Source: Methylobacterium sp. J-076
GTDB lineage: Bacteria > Pseudomonadota > Alphaproteobacteria > Rhizobiales > Beijerinckiaceae
Direction: 5' to 3'
Assembly: GCF_022829405.1 (NCBI RefSeq)
Contig: NZ_JAKSXW010000118.1
Span: forward strand, 1 to 64,000
DNA length: 64,000 bases
Both the position numbers and the translations under genes were made by a program. Positions 17,251 to 25,563 of the stretch are shown piece after piece. Under the pieces are notes generated by a model. It searched no databases. It saw only the letters and a program-made list of their open reading frames with translations, and was not told the origin of the DNA. How positions within the stretch are numbered: position 1 is the first letter of the stretch; each line of letters opens with the position of its first letter.

Positions 17251-17346
17251 GACGGCGGGCGATCCGTTCCGCCCGACCCGTCCCGCCAGATATCGCGGGG
17301 CGCCCCAGCCCGAGGCCCCCACGGCGTCCCCCGCGCGTCGGGCGCG

Positions 17347-19485
17347 TCACTCCGCGGCGGCCAGGGTCTCCTGCGGCGGTGCCTGCTGGCCCTGGAAGCG
17401 GGCCGCCTCCCTCGCGGCGTGGGCGCGCGCGAGGCTGATCGTGCCCACCGGCCGGATGGAGAACTCCTCGGCGAGGTCCTGATACGACAGGACCGTCATG
17501 TCGATCCCGTTGCGGAACAGGAAGCCGCGCACGAAGCGGCGGATGTCCATGGCGGTGACGAGGACCGGGCGCCCGGCCTCGCTCTCGCCGATGCGCCGGC
17601 CCGCCTTCTGGACGAGCTCGCGCACCTGCGTGAGCAGGGCCTCCGAGGCATGGTCCTCCAGCACCAGATAGGGGCCGACCGCCGTGTCGCGCACCGCGGC
17701 GCGAATCGTCTCCTCGGCCTCGCGCTCGAAGACGTAGGCGGCCACCACCTTGTGCGGGTTCGCGTGCCGGTGGCAGATCTGGCGCTTGAGGCCGGTTCGC
17801 ACGTATTCGGCGAGCAGGCGCGGGTTGGCTTCACGCTCGCCCCATTCGGCGAGGGCTTCCAGCAGCAGCCGCGTGTTGCGCACGGGGATGCCCTCCTCCA
17901 GCAGCCGCCGAATCACCTCGGCGACCCGCGGCACCGGCACCGCGCGCAGCGCCTCCTTCACGAGGTCGCCGTAGCTCGCTTCCATGGCGGCGAGGAGGGT
18001 GCGCGTCTCCTGGATGCCCACGAACCGGCCGGTGTGCCGCATCAGCACCTGGCGCAGGCGCGTGCCGATCACCCCCGCCGCATCGAGGTAGCCGATTCCG
18101 GCTTCATCGAGGCTCGCCCGCCGCGCCGCCTCGATCCAGACCGGCGCGTCGGCCCCGGCCTCCCGGGTGTAGGGGACGCCGGACAGCTCGAGGTTGGCGA
18201 AGTCGTCGTCGAGCAGCAGCTGGTCGGGGAGGATGTGGCCGCTTTCGACCGGCACGCCCTCGACGTCGATGCGGAAATCGCCGTCGGACAGGGCCGGATC
18301 GAAGGTCGAGCCCACTTCGGGGATCGCCACGCCGAGGTCGGTGGAGACCTGGGCGCGCAGGCGGGCGATCGCCTTGGCGAGGGCCGCCGTGTCGATCTGC
18401 CCGGTGAGGCCGGGCGCGAGGGTGAGCATCACTGGCACCACCTCCACCGGCAGGGCGGGCTTGGCGGGGCGGGCGGCCTCCTCGGTCCCTGTGCCCTCGT
18501 CGGCCGGGGCCTCCTTGCGCCGGGGGGAGGCGAAGCTCCCCGCCGCGAAGGCGGCCGCGAGGATGAGGAAGACCGGCATCGGAAAGCCCGGAATCGCGGC
18601 CATCCCGAGCAGCACGGCCGCGGAGAGCCGCAGGGCGCGGGGGTCGGCCGTCAGCTGCTCGGCGATGTCCCGGCCGAGGGCGATGTTCCGCCCGCCGGTG
18701 ACGCGCGTGACGATCGTTCCCGCGGTGAGCGAGAGCAGCAGCGCCGGGATCTGCGCGATCAGGGCGTCGCCGATCGAGAGCAGGGCGTATTCGTGCAGGG
18801 CCTCCGACACCGGCATGCCGCGGGTGAGCGTGCCGATGGCCAAGCCGCCGATCAGGTTGACGGCGATCACCACCAGCCCCGCGATGGAATCGCCTTTCAC
18901 GAACTTCATCGCGCCGTCCATGGCGCCGTAGAGCTGGCTCTCACGCTCCAGCGTCGCCCGGCGGGCGCGGGCCTGGGCCTGATCGATGTCGCCGTTCCGC
19001 AATTCGGCGTCGATCGCCATCTGCTTTCCGGGCAGCGCGTCCAGGGTGAAGCGGGCGCCGACCTCGGCCACGCGCTCCGCCCCCTTCGAGATCACGATGA
19101 ACTGCACCAGCGTGATGATCAGGAAGATAACGAGGCCGACGATCAGGTTCCCCGAGATCACGAACTCGCCGAAGGTGCGGATGATGTCGCCGGCTTCGCC
19201 CTCCGCGAGGATCAGCCGCGCCGTGGTGATCGTCAGCGAGAGCCGGAACACGGTCGAGATCAGGATGATGCCCGGCAGCGACGAGAATTCCAGCGGGCTC
19301 AGCATGTAGAGCGCCACCATCAGCAGCAGCACGGCGAAGCCGAGGTTGAACCCGATCAGCGTGTCCACCACGATATGCGGCATCGGCAGGACCATCATCG
19401 CGATCGCGAGGATCACGACGAGGGCGATCGCCACGTCCGGGCTGGCCGGCAGCCGCCGGAGGAACGACGCGGTGGCGGCGATCAT
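17347..19485 (-). CDS. sctV: T3SS export gate protein SctV (RhcV)
   Basis: A 712-residue export apparatus protein. The N-terminal half (to about 320) has eight predicted membrane helices with the FHIPEP-family hallmark region LEFSSLPGIILISTVFRLSLTITTAR and GDSIAGLVVIAVNLIGGLAIG. The C-terminal half is the cytoplasmic domain that forms the nonameric ring and receives chaperone-substrate complexes. Length fits the family. The ATG overlaps the stop of the TPR gene upstream (ATGA). It is the last gene of a leftward operon that starts at the tts box at 22426-22459. FlhA is excluded by the sct neighbours. Confidence 0.95.
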   Translation of the reverse strand: MIAATASFLRRLPASPDVAIALVVILAIAMMVLPMPHIVVDTLIGFNLGFAVLLLMVALYMLSPLEFSSLPGIILISTVFRLSLTITTARLILAEGEAGDIIRTFGEFVISGNLIVGLVIFLIITLVQFIVISKGAERVAEVGARFTLDALPGKQMAIDAELRNGDIDQAQARARRATLERESQLYGAMDGAMKFVKGDSIAGLVVIAVNLIGGLAIGTLTRGMPVSEALHEYALLSIGDALIAQIPALLLSLTAGTIVTRVTGGRNIALGRDIAEQLTADPRALRLSAAVLLGMAAIPGFPMPVFLILAAAFAAGSFASPRRKEAPADEGTGTEEAARPAKPALPVEVVPVMLTLAPGLTGQIDTAALAKAIARLRAQVSTDLGVAIPEVGSTFDPALSDGDFRIDVEGVPVESGHILPDQLLLDDDFANLELSGVPYTREAGADAPVWIEAARRASLDEAGIGYLDAAGVIGTRLRQVLMRHTGRFVGIQETRTLLAAMEASYGDLVKEALRAVPVPRVAEVIRRLLEEGIPVRNTRLLLEALAEWGEREANPRLLAEYVRTGLKRQICHRHANPHKVVAAYVFEREAEETIRAAVRDTAVGPYLVLEDHASEALLTQVRELVQKAGRRIGESEAGRPVLVTAMDIRRFVRGFLFRNGIDMTVLSYQDLAEEFSIRPVGTISLARAHAAREAARFQGQQAPPQETLAAAE

Positions 19486-19913
19486 CGGCGGGGCTCCTCC
19501 GACCGGCGTTCCGCCACGAAGGCGCGGAACAGCGCCCGCCCCTCCTCCAGCCGGCCCGCGAGGCGCAGGGCTTGGCTGCGCAGCAGCATGAGCGGGGGCG
19601 CCGCCGCGCCGGCCTCCAGCTCAGCGAGGCGGTCGAGGGCGGCGAGGGCTTGGCCGCCGCTCCCGCTGCGGACCAGGGCGTAGGCGAGGAGGCGCAGCAC
19701 CTCGGTGTCGGCGGGGGCCTCCCGCAGGACGAGGCTCAGCAAGGTGACCGCCTGCTCGGCATCGCCCACGCCGAGGGCCGTGTAGGCCATCGCGCAGAGC
19801 AGGTCCCGCTGCTCGCGGGTGATCAGCGGGCGGCCGTGCTCGGCCGGCGAATCCGCCTTCGCCGGGGGGCCGGGGGCGCCGTCGAGGCGCCGCGCGATCG
19901 GGGCGAGGGACAT
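19482..19913 (-). CDS. T3SS-associated TPR protein (Y4yS-like)
   Basis: A 143-residue protein made of helical TPR-like repeats (LLCAMAYTALGVGDAEQAVTLLSLVLREAP and LRLLAYALVRSGSGGQALAALDRL). In rhizobial T3SS loci a small TPR protein gene lies directly before rhcV, as here. Related proteins (SctG/SctY type) act as cytoplasmic chaperones or export-gate cofactors. The exact role is not known. Translationally coupled to sctV. Confidence 0.7.
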   Translation of the reverse strand: MSLAPIARRLDGAPGPPAKADSPAEHGRPLITREQRDLLCAMAYTALGVGDAEQAVTLLSLVLREAPADTEVLRLLAYALVRSGSGGQALAALDRLAELEAGAAAPPLMLLRSQALRLAGRLEEGRALFRAFVAERRSEEPRR

Positions 19914-19917
19914 CGGC

Positions 19918-20457
19918 CTAGTCCTGGACCAGCGCGTTGCGGGCGGTGCGCAGGAGGGCGAGCCGGTGCAGTTCCCTGTGGATGACCCGCGCCCCCGCCA
20001 GGGCGATGCCGTCGTCCGGCTGGCCCGCGAGGCCGTCCGCGAGCCCTTCGAGCAACGTCCTGTGCCGTTCGGCGCGCAGCACCTCGGGGTGGCGCAGCCG
20101 TGGCATCACGAATCGGAACAGCGTGTGCGAGAGGTTGGCGCCTTCGAGCCCCTCCGCGCCCTGCTCTGCGCCGCCCCCGGCGACCGCGCGCTGGGCCTCG
20201 CTCAGGCTGAGGCGGGTGACGGCGTCGATGCCCCCCGCCGCCAACACCGCATCGACGGCGGCGTCGAAGGGGACGTCCTCGCCCGGCGCCAGGGGGGGAC
20301 GGTCGTCGCGGACACCGCCCCGGCCGACGATCGATCCCGGGTCGAAGGCCGGCGCCGCCCTGCCCCTGCCCGGGCCGGGGATCCGTTCCGTTCCATCGGG
20401 CTTGCCCGGTCCGGCCGTCCCCGGCGGGAGGGCGGAGCGGCGCGGCAGACGGGCCAT
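19918..20457 (-). CDS. T3SS-locus protein of unknown function (Y4yP-like position)
   Basis: A 179-residue protein, conserved in position between sctD and the TPR gene. The first 70 residues are Pro/Gly-rich and probably disordered. The rest is helical (VDAVLAAGGIDAVTRLSLSEAQRAV; TLFRFVMPRLRHPEVLRAERHRTLLEGLADGL). No motif is recognised and there is no signal peptide. I chose ATG 20457 (GAGGA nine bases upstream); a GTG at 20487 would add ten residues. In rhizobia Y4yP occupies a comparable place, but I cannot claim homology. Confidence 0.6.
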   Translation of the reverse strand: MARLPRRSALPPGTAGPGKPDGTERIPGPGRGRAAPAFDPGSIVGRGGVRDDRPPLAPGEDVPFDAAVDAVLAAGGIDAVTRLSLSEAQRAVAGGGAEQGAEGLEGANLSHTLFRFVMPRLRHPEVLRAERHRTLLEGLADGLAGQPDDGIALAGARVIHRELHRLALLRTARNALVQD

Positions 20458-20497
20458 GTCGGGTCCTCGAAGCTTTTCGGCCGGCACCGCGATCCGA

Positions 20498-21583
20498 TCA
20501 GAAGCGCATCGCCACGAGTCGACCCTGGTGCTCGAGCATCACCCGGTCCTGCTCGATGGAATGGATCGCCCAGCCGCCATCGACGATCGCGCCGACGAAA
20601 TAGCGCTGCCCGTGCAGCATGATGTAGGGATCGCTGCCCCGCCAGACGCCTTCGATGCTGAGCGAGGCGGGCAGCTTTTCGGTCTTGACGGCGACGCTGT
20701 TCACCAGGGCGACCTCGCCGAGGAATCGCTCGTCGAACGACCGCTGCAGGCTCTCCCACCGGCCCGAAAGGGCGGGCTCGACGGAGCCGCTCGCCGTGAC
20801 CGCGCCGCTGCCGGCGTCGATGCGCACGGCGACGAGGCCTGCCTCGCGCGCCTGGCGCTGCAGGTCGGCGGCGGCCGCGCCGATGGCGGTTTCCGGCCGG
20901 GGTGGGGGGACGAGCGCCGGGCGGGGGCGATCCGGGGCGGCGGCGTCCCCGGGCCTCCCGGCCGGCTTCGGACCGGCCGGAGGGGCGGATTGCGGCATGG
21001 CCGGGGCGGCGGCGCGGATCCGCGGGATCTCATCCCCGGCCGACACGTCCGCCGGGACCGCCGCATCGGCGATCGGCCCGGGGAAGGCGAAGATGAGGGA
21101 CAGCGCGAGCAGCCCGCCGGTCGCGACGCTGGGCAAAGCGGCGTGGCCGAACCGTCGGCGCAGCCGCCCGAGGGGACCGTCGCCCGCGCGGACGGCGTCG
21201 CTTGCGGGGAGGTCGGCGCCCGCGGGGATGTCGGCGCCCGCGGCGTCCCGCTCCCGCCACGCCGTCTCGATTCCGCCGATCGCGATGGAGGCCGGCAACC
21301 GGACGGTCCGCGCCGAGCCGGGCGGCACCGGCCCCACGCCGGAGATGGAGACTCCCTCCGCCAGACCCTCCACCCGCGCCGTCGCCCCGCGCAGCACGAT
21401 GGCGGCGTGGCGGGGTGCGAGGCCGGGCTCCATGAGCACGAGGTCGGCGCCTTCGTCGCTGCCGATCACGTACCGGCCCTCGCCGATATCCTGGATCACC
21501 CCCCGGTACAGCCCGCTTCCGACCTCGACCGTATGCGACGATGAAAGCGTCTCGGGAGTTGCGGTTTCGGTTGCGCGCGCCAC
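20498..21583 (-). CDS. sctD: T3SS inner-membrane ring protein SctD (RhcD/Y4yQ)
   Basis: A 361-residue single-pass membrane protein. An N-terminal cytoplasmic FHA-like domain (about 20-110: LYRGVIQDIGEGRYVIGSDEGADLVLMEPGLAPRHAAIVL) is followed by a membrane helix near residue 165 (ALPSVATGGLLALSLIFAF), a Pro/Ala-rich linker, and a periplasmic domain ending in GRLVAMRF. This is the SctD layout, forming the outer of the two inner-membrane rings with SctJ. The start is GTG at 21583. It lies downstream of two tiny genes in the same operon. Confidence 0.85.
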   Translation of the reverse strand: MARATETATPETLSSSHTVEVGSGLYRGVIQDIGEGRYVIGSDEGADLVLMEPGLAPRHAAIVLRGATARVEGLAEGVSISGVGPVPPGSARTVRLPASIAIGGIETAWRERDAAGADIPAGADLPASDAVRAGDGPLGRLRRRFGHAALPSVATGGLLALSLIFAFPGPIADAAVPADVSAGDEIPRIRAAAPAMPQSAPPAGPKPAGRPGDAAAPDRPRPALVPPPRPETAIGAAAADLQRQAREAGLVAVRIDAGSGAVTASGSVEPALSGRWESLQRSFDERFLGEVALVNSVAVKTEKLPASLSIEGVWRGSDPYIMLHGQRYFVGAIVDGGWAIHSIEQDRVMLEHQGRLVAMRF

Positions 21584-21715
21584 GGCTCTCTCACGTCCTT
21601 TCGCGGTTCTTGCGCCCCCGGCCGTCCACGGCCGAGGATGCCTCCGTCCCCGACCGGATGAGGTCCGGGACGGAGGCCGTGCGGGGGGCGCCGCGACGCC
21701 CCCGGCCGAACCCGC

Positions 21716-21928
21716 TTACTGCGAGGCTTCCTTCTTGGCGGCGGCCTGCTCGGTTCCGAGGATGGCCGCGACCTTGCGCATTTCGATCTGCTTCCTCTGC
21801 TGTTCGCGGCTCACCTCCTCCAGCGCCGCGAGGTTCTTCGCGAAGTCGTCCCCGGTGCTGCTGATGGTCGCGCCGCTCGCCTGATTCTGGAGGTATGATT
21901 CGCCTGCCTGTCCGACGCTCGAAGCCAT
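21716..21928 (-). CDS. Small helical T3SS protein, needle-subunit candidate
   Basis: A 70-residue soluble helical protein with no cysteine. The core is a long amphipathic stretch (DDFAKNLAALEEVSREQQRKQIEMRKVAAIL) preceded by a Ser/Gly-rich N-terminus. AAGGAT lies 8 bases before the ATG. T3SS needle subunits (SctF) are 60-90 residue helical hairpins and no other sctF is seen, so this or the next small gene could be SctF/NopA-like (inference from size and position only). It lies directly upstream of sctD in a tts-box operon. Confidence 0.6.
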   Translation of the reverse strand: MASSVGQAGESYLQNQASGATISSTGDDFAKNLAALEEVSREQQRKQIEMRKVAAILGTEQAAAKKEASQ

Positions 21929-22032
21929 GTCTATATCCTTTTTTTCAACGAATAGATTGGAGGATTAGGGTCGATCTACCCGATTCGCCTGTGGTGACGC
22001 GTCGAGATGTGATGCTTGCTCCATCGGTGGAA

Positions 22033-22230
22033 CTATTCGGACTCTTCGTCGAAATCCGCCATCGATTCTTCCGAGTCGTCGTCGCTGGCGGTGACGATCG
22101 ACATGGCCATATTGTCGAGGATCTTTCCGAAGGCCTTGGCGTTCCGTTCAGCTTTCTCGGCCGCGTCAGCGGCGTGTCCGGTCGCGCCGCCGACGGCACC
22201 GCCCGCGGGGTTCCCGATCGCACCAGACAT
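22033..22230 (-). CDS. Small Gly/Ala-rich acidic-tailed T3SS protein
   Basis: A 65-residue protein, first gene after the tts box at 22426-22459. It has a Gly/Ala-rich start (MSGAIGNPAGGAVGGATG), a helix (ADAAEKAERNAKAFGKILDNMAM) and a strongly acidic tail (DDDSEESMADFDEESE). CAGGAG six bases upstream fixes the ATG at 22230. As the first product of the operon and the right size, it is a candidate secreted component (needle or early substrate). I do not recognise the family with certainty. Confidence 0.6.
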   Translation of the reverse strand: MSGAIGNPAGGAVGGATGHAADAAEKAERNAKAFGKILDNMAMSIVTASDDDSEESMADFDEESE

Positions 22231-22425
22231 CGGTTGCTCCTGTTGAGGGCGGGGGTGGCGGCAGCCGAAGCTGACGACCCGTCCGACCGGTTCGTGAGGG
22301 GCGTTCCAGGGATCGTCGGGACGCGCCGGATGCCGCATCCGAACGGGCCCTGTTGACCCGGTGGCTCCGCCCACGCGCCGCCCGGTTCGCACCGGGGGGC
22401 GGGTGGGCATCGCCACTGGTCGGGA

Positions 22426-22459
22426 CCCTAGGAAGTTCACCTGTCGAGAACCTGACGAG
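22426..22459 (-). promoter_or_regulatory. tts box 3, leftward operon (small genes-sctD-sctV)
   Basis: On the minus strand: CGTCAGGTTC, TCGACAGGT, six bases, CCTA, with the same spacing as the other two boxes. It lies 196 bases before the ATG at 22230. It overlaps the 3' end region of the rhcC1 gene only on its far side (that gene ends at 22492). Confidence 0.78.
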
Positions 22460-22491
22460 GCCGCGCGCCAGCCGTCGCCCATTCGGGCTCT

Positions 22492-23190
22492 TCAGCGACG
22501 GGCCGCGCCATCCGGGCGCGGGGGCGCGTCCGCCCCGGGCTCGACGGTCGATCCGGGCCGGTCGTCGCGGATCACCGTCGTCTGGCTTCCCCTGAACACC
22601 GTGAGCGGCTGGAGCTTGGCGGGGAGGGCTTCCCGCGGTTGCGACGGCTTCGGCCGGGCCTGCTCCTCGGCCGCGAGGCCCGCGAGCGTCTGCTCCACCA
22701 GCGCGACGTAGCGCGGCGGTCCCGACACCATCGCCACGCCCTTGCCCGGCGTGGGCCGCACCGGGAAGCGCGGATCGCTGATTCGGAGCGAATCGAGGGC
22801 GCCCGTCAGCGCCTCGTAGCGGACCTGGCCCAACACGAGCAGCTGCGTCCTGGTCTCCCTCGCCGAGGTGATGGAGAGAAGGCTGCCGTCGTAATACCAT
22901 TCCAGATTGTAGGTCCCGGCGAGCCGGTCGAGGAACGCCTGCGGCGAACCCTCGGGCATCCGCCCCTGGATCTGCCCCTTCACTTCGGGGCTGATGCTGA
23001 CCTTGAGGTTCAGGTTGGCGCCGAATTCCTGGAGCGCGGCGGCGAGATCCTGATCGATCACCGTATAGCGGTAGACCGTATTGGGCAGCCGCAGCGGGGC
23101 GGCGGCGCAGCCGAGCCCGCCGACGGCCATGCTCCCGAGGACCACGGCGCAGGCGGTGAAACCGCGGCCGAACCGGTCGGATCGTGTCAT
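22492..23190 (-). CDS. rhcC1: T3SS half-secretin RhcC1 (NolW-like)
   Basis: A 232-residue exported protein (signal sequence about 1-28, ending GLGCAAAP). It carries only secretin N-domains: YRYTVIDQDLAAALQEFGANLNLKVSISPEVKGQIQGRM and FLDRLAGTYNLEWYYDGSLLSITSARE, then LTVFRGSQTTVIRDDRPGS. The beta-barrel secretin domain is missing. This is how rhizobial T3SS divides the secretin between RhcC1 and RhcC2. ATG 23190 is preferred to the longer frame to 23304 because the signal peptide starts there. The gene is divergent from sctI, the same as nolW/nolB in rhizobia. Confidence 0.85.
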   Translation of the reverse strand: MTRSDRFGRGFTACAVVLGSMAVGGLGCAAAPLRLPNTVYRYTVIDQDLAAALQEFGANLNLKVSISPEVKGQIQGRMPEGSPQAFLDRLAGTYNLEWYYDGSLLSITSARETRTQLLVLGQVRYEALTGALDSLRISDPRFPVRPTPGKGVAMVSGPPRYVALVEQTLAGLAAEEQARPKPSQPREALPAKLQPLTVFRGSQTTVIRDDRPGSTVEPGADAPPRPDGAARR

Positions 23191-23395
23191 GCCCAGAACG
23201 CTCCCTGCCGCCCTACCGCCCGGATGACCTTGCCGACCGGATGCCCGGCGGCCCGACCGGCGCCCCGCCGGCATGCTCGCACCTGACCGGTGGCGCGAGG
23301 TCATTGTGACAACGGCCGTTCGTTGTCGAGCGGGCCGCCGCGGCAGGGAAATCCGGCCTAGGCCAGGAATGCAACGCTTCGCTGACGGGCGCCGC

Positions 23396-23427
23396 CCGTC
23401 AGGTTCCGGTCAGCTTGGGCCCCTAGC
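23396..23427 (+). promoter_or_regulatory. tts box 2, sctI-sctU operon
   Basis: CGTCAGGTTC, CGGTCAGCT, six bases, CCTA. The third and best placed of three motifs with the same spacing. It is 65-95 bases before the ATG of sctI (23492) and points towards it. Confidence 0.82.
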
Positions 23428-23491
23428 CTCACCCACGGGACCGGCGGCGGACGATCCGTTCGGTGGTTCAGATCAGGCGGAGGCGTGCGGC

Positions 23492-24076
23492 ATGGCGATC
23501 GAGGCGATTGCACCCAGTCTCGGCGGGGCCGGCATGGTTCCGTCCGCCCCCGGTGCGGCCGGCTTCGGCGGGCATGGCGCGGATGCGGCCCAATCCTTCG
23601 AGAGCCTGCGCCCGGCGGGTGCCGGGGCGGTGCCCGAGACGCGCCCGGCCGGCCCCGGCGGCCCGGCCGAGGCGCCGCCGCGCGCCCCGGCCGCGGCGGA
23701 GGTCAACGCCAGGCCGCGCCGGAGCGAGCCCTCGATCGGGGACCGGGTGCTCGACCGGCTGAACGCGGTGCAGAAGGGCGATGCGGCCACGAAGGGCGCC
23801 GGCCCGGCGGCATCCGCCTTCGGGTACGGGCAGGCGCCGCAGGTCGCGCGGGTCGAGCCGGGGCCGGCGGCGATCCAGCTGCGTCCCGCGCCGGCGGAAG
23901 GGCCGGCGGGCGCCGGACCTTCCGGGGGGCAACCGGACGGGTTCCGGCCCGCCGACTTCACCGACATGCTGAACCAGCTCCGGCAGGTCAGCAGCCACGT
24001 GGTGCAGGTCTCCGTGGTCACAAAGACCACGGGCAGCTTCACCGGCTCCCTCAACAAGCTGCTGTCCCAGGGCTGA
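23492..24076 (+). CDS. sctI: T3SS inner rod protein SctI (NolB-like)
   Basis: A 194-residue protein. Most of it is Pro/Ala/Gly-rich, but the last 45 residues carry the EscI/YscI/HrpB-type end: FTDMLNQLRQVSSHVVQVSVVTKTTGSFTGSLNKLLSQG. This C-terminal helix inserts into the rod at the base of the needle. In rhizobia NolB occupies this place as first gene of the operon. GGCGGAGG lies nine bases before the ATG. The N-terminal part is longer than in most SctI proteins. A longer frame from 23273 would overlap the tts box and is rejected. Confidence 0.8.
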   Translation: MAIEAIAPSLGGAGMVPSAPGAAGFGGHGADAAQSFESLRPAGAGAVPETRPAGPGGPAEAPPRAPAAAEVNARPRRSEPSIGDRVLDRLNAVQKGDAATKGAGPAASAFGYGQAPQVARVEPGPAAIQLRPAPAEGPAGAGPSGGQPDGFRPADFTDMLNQLRQVSSHVVQVSVVTKTTGSFTGSLNKLLSQG

Positions 24077-24086
24077 CCGCGTCCCG

Positions 24087-24992
24087 ATGACGACGACCGA
24101 CCGCACCGGAGCGCCGTCGATCCCATCCCCGGCGGGCCCTCGCCCGACCCGGCGCGGCCGGTGGTTGCGCGGCGTCGCGCTCCTGGCGGCGCTGGCGCTC
24201 GGGGGCTGCAAGACCGACCTCTACACCAAGCTCTCGGAGCGCGAGGCGAACGAGATGGTCGCCCTGCTCCTCGACCGGGGCATCGATGCGGCCCGGGTCG
24301 CCGTGAAGGACGGCACGAGCACCGTGCAGGTCGATCAGGCCCGCTTCGCGCACGCGGTCGAGATCCTGAAGGCGGGCGGCTACCCGCACCAGACCTTCGC
24401 CACCCTGGGGGAGGTGTTCAAGGGGGGCGGCCTCATCGCGTCGCCGACCGAGGAACGGGCGCGCTACATCTACGCCCTGAGCCAGGAGCTGTCGAAGACC
24501 GTCTCCGACATCGACGGGGTGCTCTCGGCGCGGATCCACGTGGTCCTGCCCAAGAACGATCTGCTCAAGCAGGATGCGACGCCCTCCTCCGCCTCGGTCT
24601 TCATCCGCTACGACCAGGCCGCCCCGGTGAAGGCGCTCCTTCCGCAGATCAAGATGCTGGTGGCCAACAGCATCGAGGGGCTGAACTACGAGAAGATCGC
24701 GGTCGTCTTCGTGCCGGTGGAACGGCCCTCGCCCGACCGGGAGGCCATCCTCCGGCCGCTCCAGGCGGAGGCCCAGGACCAGGGCTCGGGGTGGCTCGGT
24801 GCCGCGCTCGCGGTGGCGGGGGTCGGGGGCGTCCTGGCCCTGGCGGGGGGCGGCTTCTGGTATCTCCGGCGGCGGCGCGGGGCGGAGGAGGCGCAATACG
24901 GCGCCCTCGAACCCCTCGACGCCCCAGACGCGGCGCTGCCGCCGCCCGGCGCGAAGCCGGCGGCGCCTCCGGCCCTGAAGCGCGTGGCCTGA
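24087..24992 (+). CDS. sctJ: T3SS inner-ring lipoprotein SctJ (RhcJ/NolT)
   Basis: A 301-residue YscJ/PrgK-family lipoprotein. Lipobox LALGGC gives the acylated cysteine at about residue 47 after a long Arg/Pro-rich leader. Ring-building motifs are DLYTKLSEREANEMVALLLDRGI and RIHVVLPKND, then SSASVFIRYD. A membrane helix near residue 245 (AALAVAGVGGVLALAGGGFWYL) is followed by a basic and Pro-rich tail. It forms the 24-subunit periplasmic ring with SctD. It starts 11 bases after sctI. Confidence 0.95.
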   Translation: MTTTDRTGAPSIPSPAGPRPTRRGRWLRGVALLAALALGGCKTDLYTKLSEREANEMVALLLDRGIDAARVAVKDGTSTVQVDQARFAHAVEILKAGGYPHQTFATLGEVFKGGGLIASPTEERARYIYALSQELSKTVSDIDGVLSARIHVVLPKNDLLKQDATPSSASVFIRYDQAAPVKALLPQIKMLVANSIEGLNYEKIAVVFVPVERPSPDREAILRPLQAEAQDQGSGWLGAALAVAGVGGVLALAGGGFWYLRRRRGAEEAQYGALEPLDAPDAALPPPGAKPAAPPALKRVA

Positions 24993-24999
24993 GGGGCGG

Positions 25000-25563
25000 A
25001 TGGCTGTTCCCGCGTCGCACGGCGTGCCGATCCATCCCGACCGGGTGCGCGCCGCCCTGGACGGACGGCTGACCGATGCCACGGTCGCCCGCCTCCTGGC
25101 CTGCGACCGCCTGCGGGGGCGCATCGCAAATCACCTCGGGGCCGACGGGGCCGGGCCGGGGGCGCCGGCGTGGCTCATCGCCGATCCGGCCGAGGCGGCC
25201 CGCCGGGCGGGCGCCGTCCTGCACGGGCGGGCGATCCGCAGCGTGCTCACGGGCCCCGCGGTCGCGGCCCTGGTGGCGGCGATCGGACGGGAGGCCCATC
25301 TCCTCGGCCTGCGCCACGGTGCCGACGCCCGCCCCCGCGACCATGGCGGCGACCTCGCCGGGGCGATCCTGCGCGAGGGCGAGGCCTGCCTCGGCGCATG
25401 GCTGTGGCGCCGGCCCGGGCCGCTCCGCGCGGCGATCCTCCTGGGGCTGCCGCCGGGCACGGCCATCGAGGCGGCGGCGGACGGGTTCGAGGCCGAGGCG
25501 GATGCGGTGATGGACGCCGTCGCCCGCTCCTATGCCCCCGCGGAGGGCGGCACCGGTGACTGA
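25000..25563 (+). CDS. T3SS sorting platform protein SctK-like (NolU)
   Basis: A 187-residue soluble helical protein in the nolU position between sctJ and sctL. NolU is generally equated with SctK, which links the sorting platform to SctD (family knowledge; sequence conservation is poor). I see HPDRVRAALDGRLTD, LLGLRHGAD and a final helix DGFEAEADAVMDAVARSYAP. No motif would identify it alone; the call depends on order and size. Its end overlaps the start of sctL. Confidence 0.65.
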   Translation: MAVPASHGVPIHPDRVRAALDGRLTDATVARLLACDRLRGRIANHLGADGAGPGAPAWLIADPAEAARRAGAVLHGRAIRSVLTGPAVAALVAAIGREAHLLGLRHGADARPRDHGGDLAGAILREGEACLGAWLWRRPGPLRAAILLGLPPGTAIEAAADGFEAEADAVMDAVARSYAPAEGGTGD

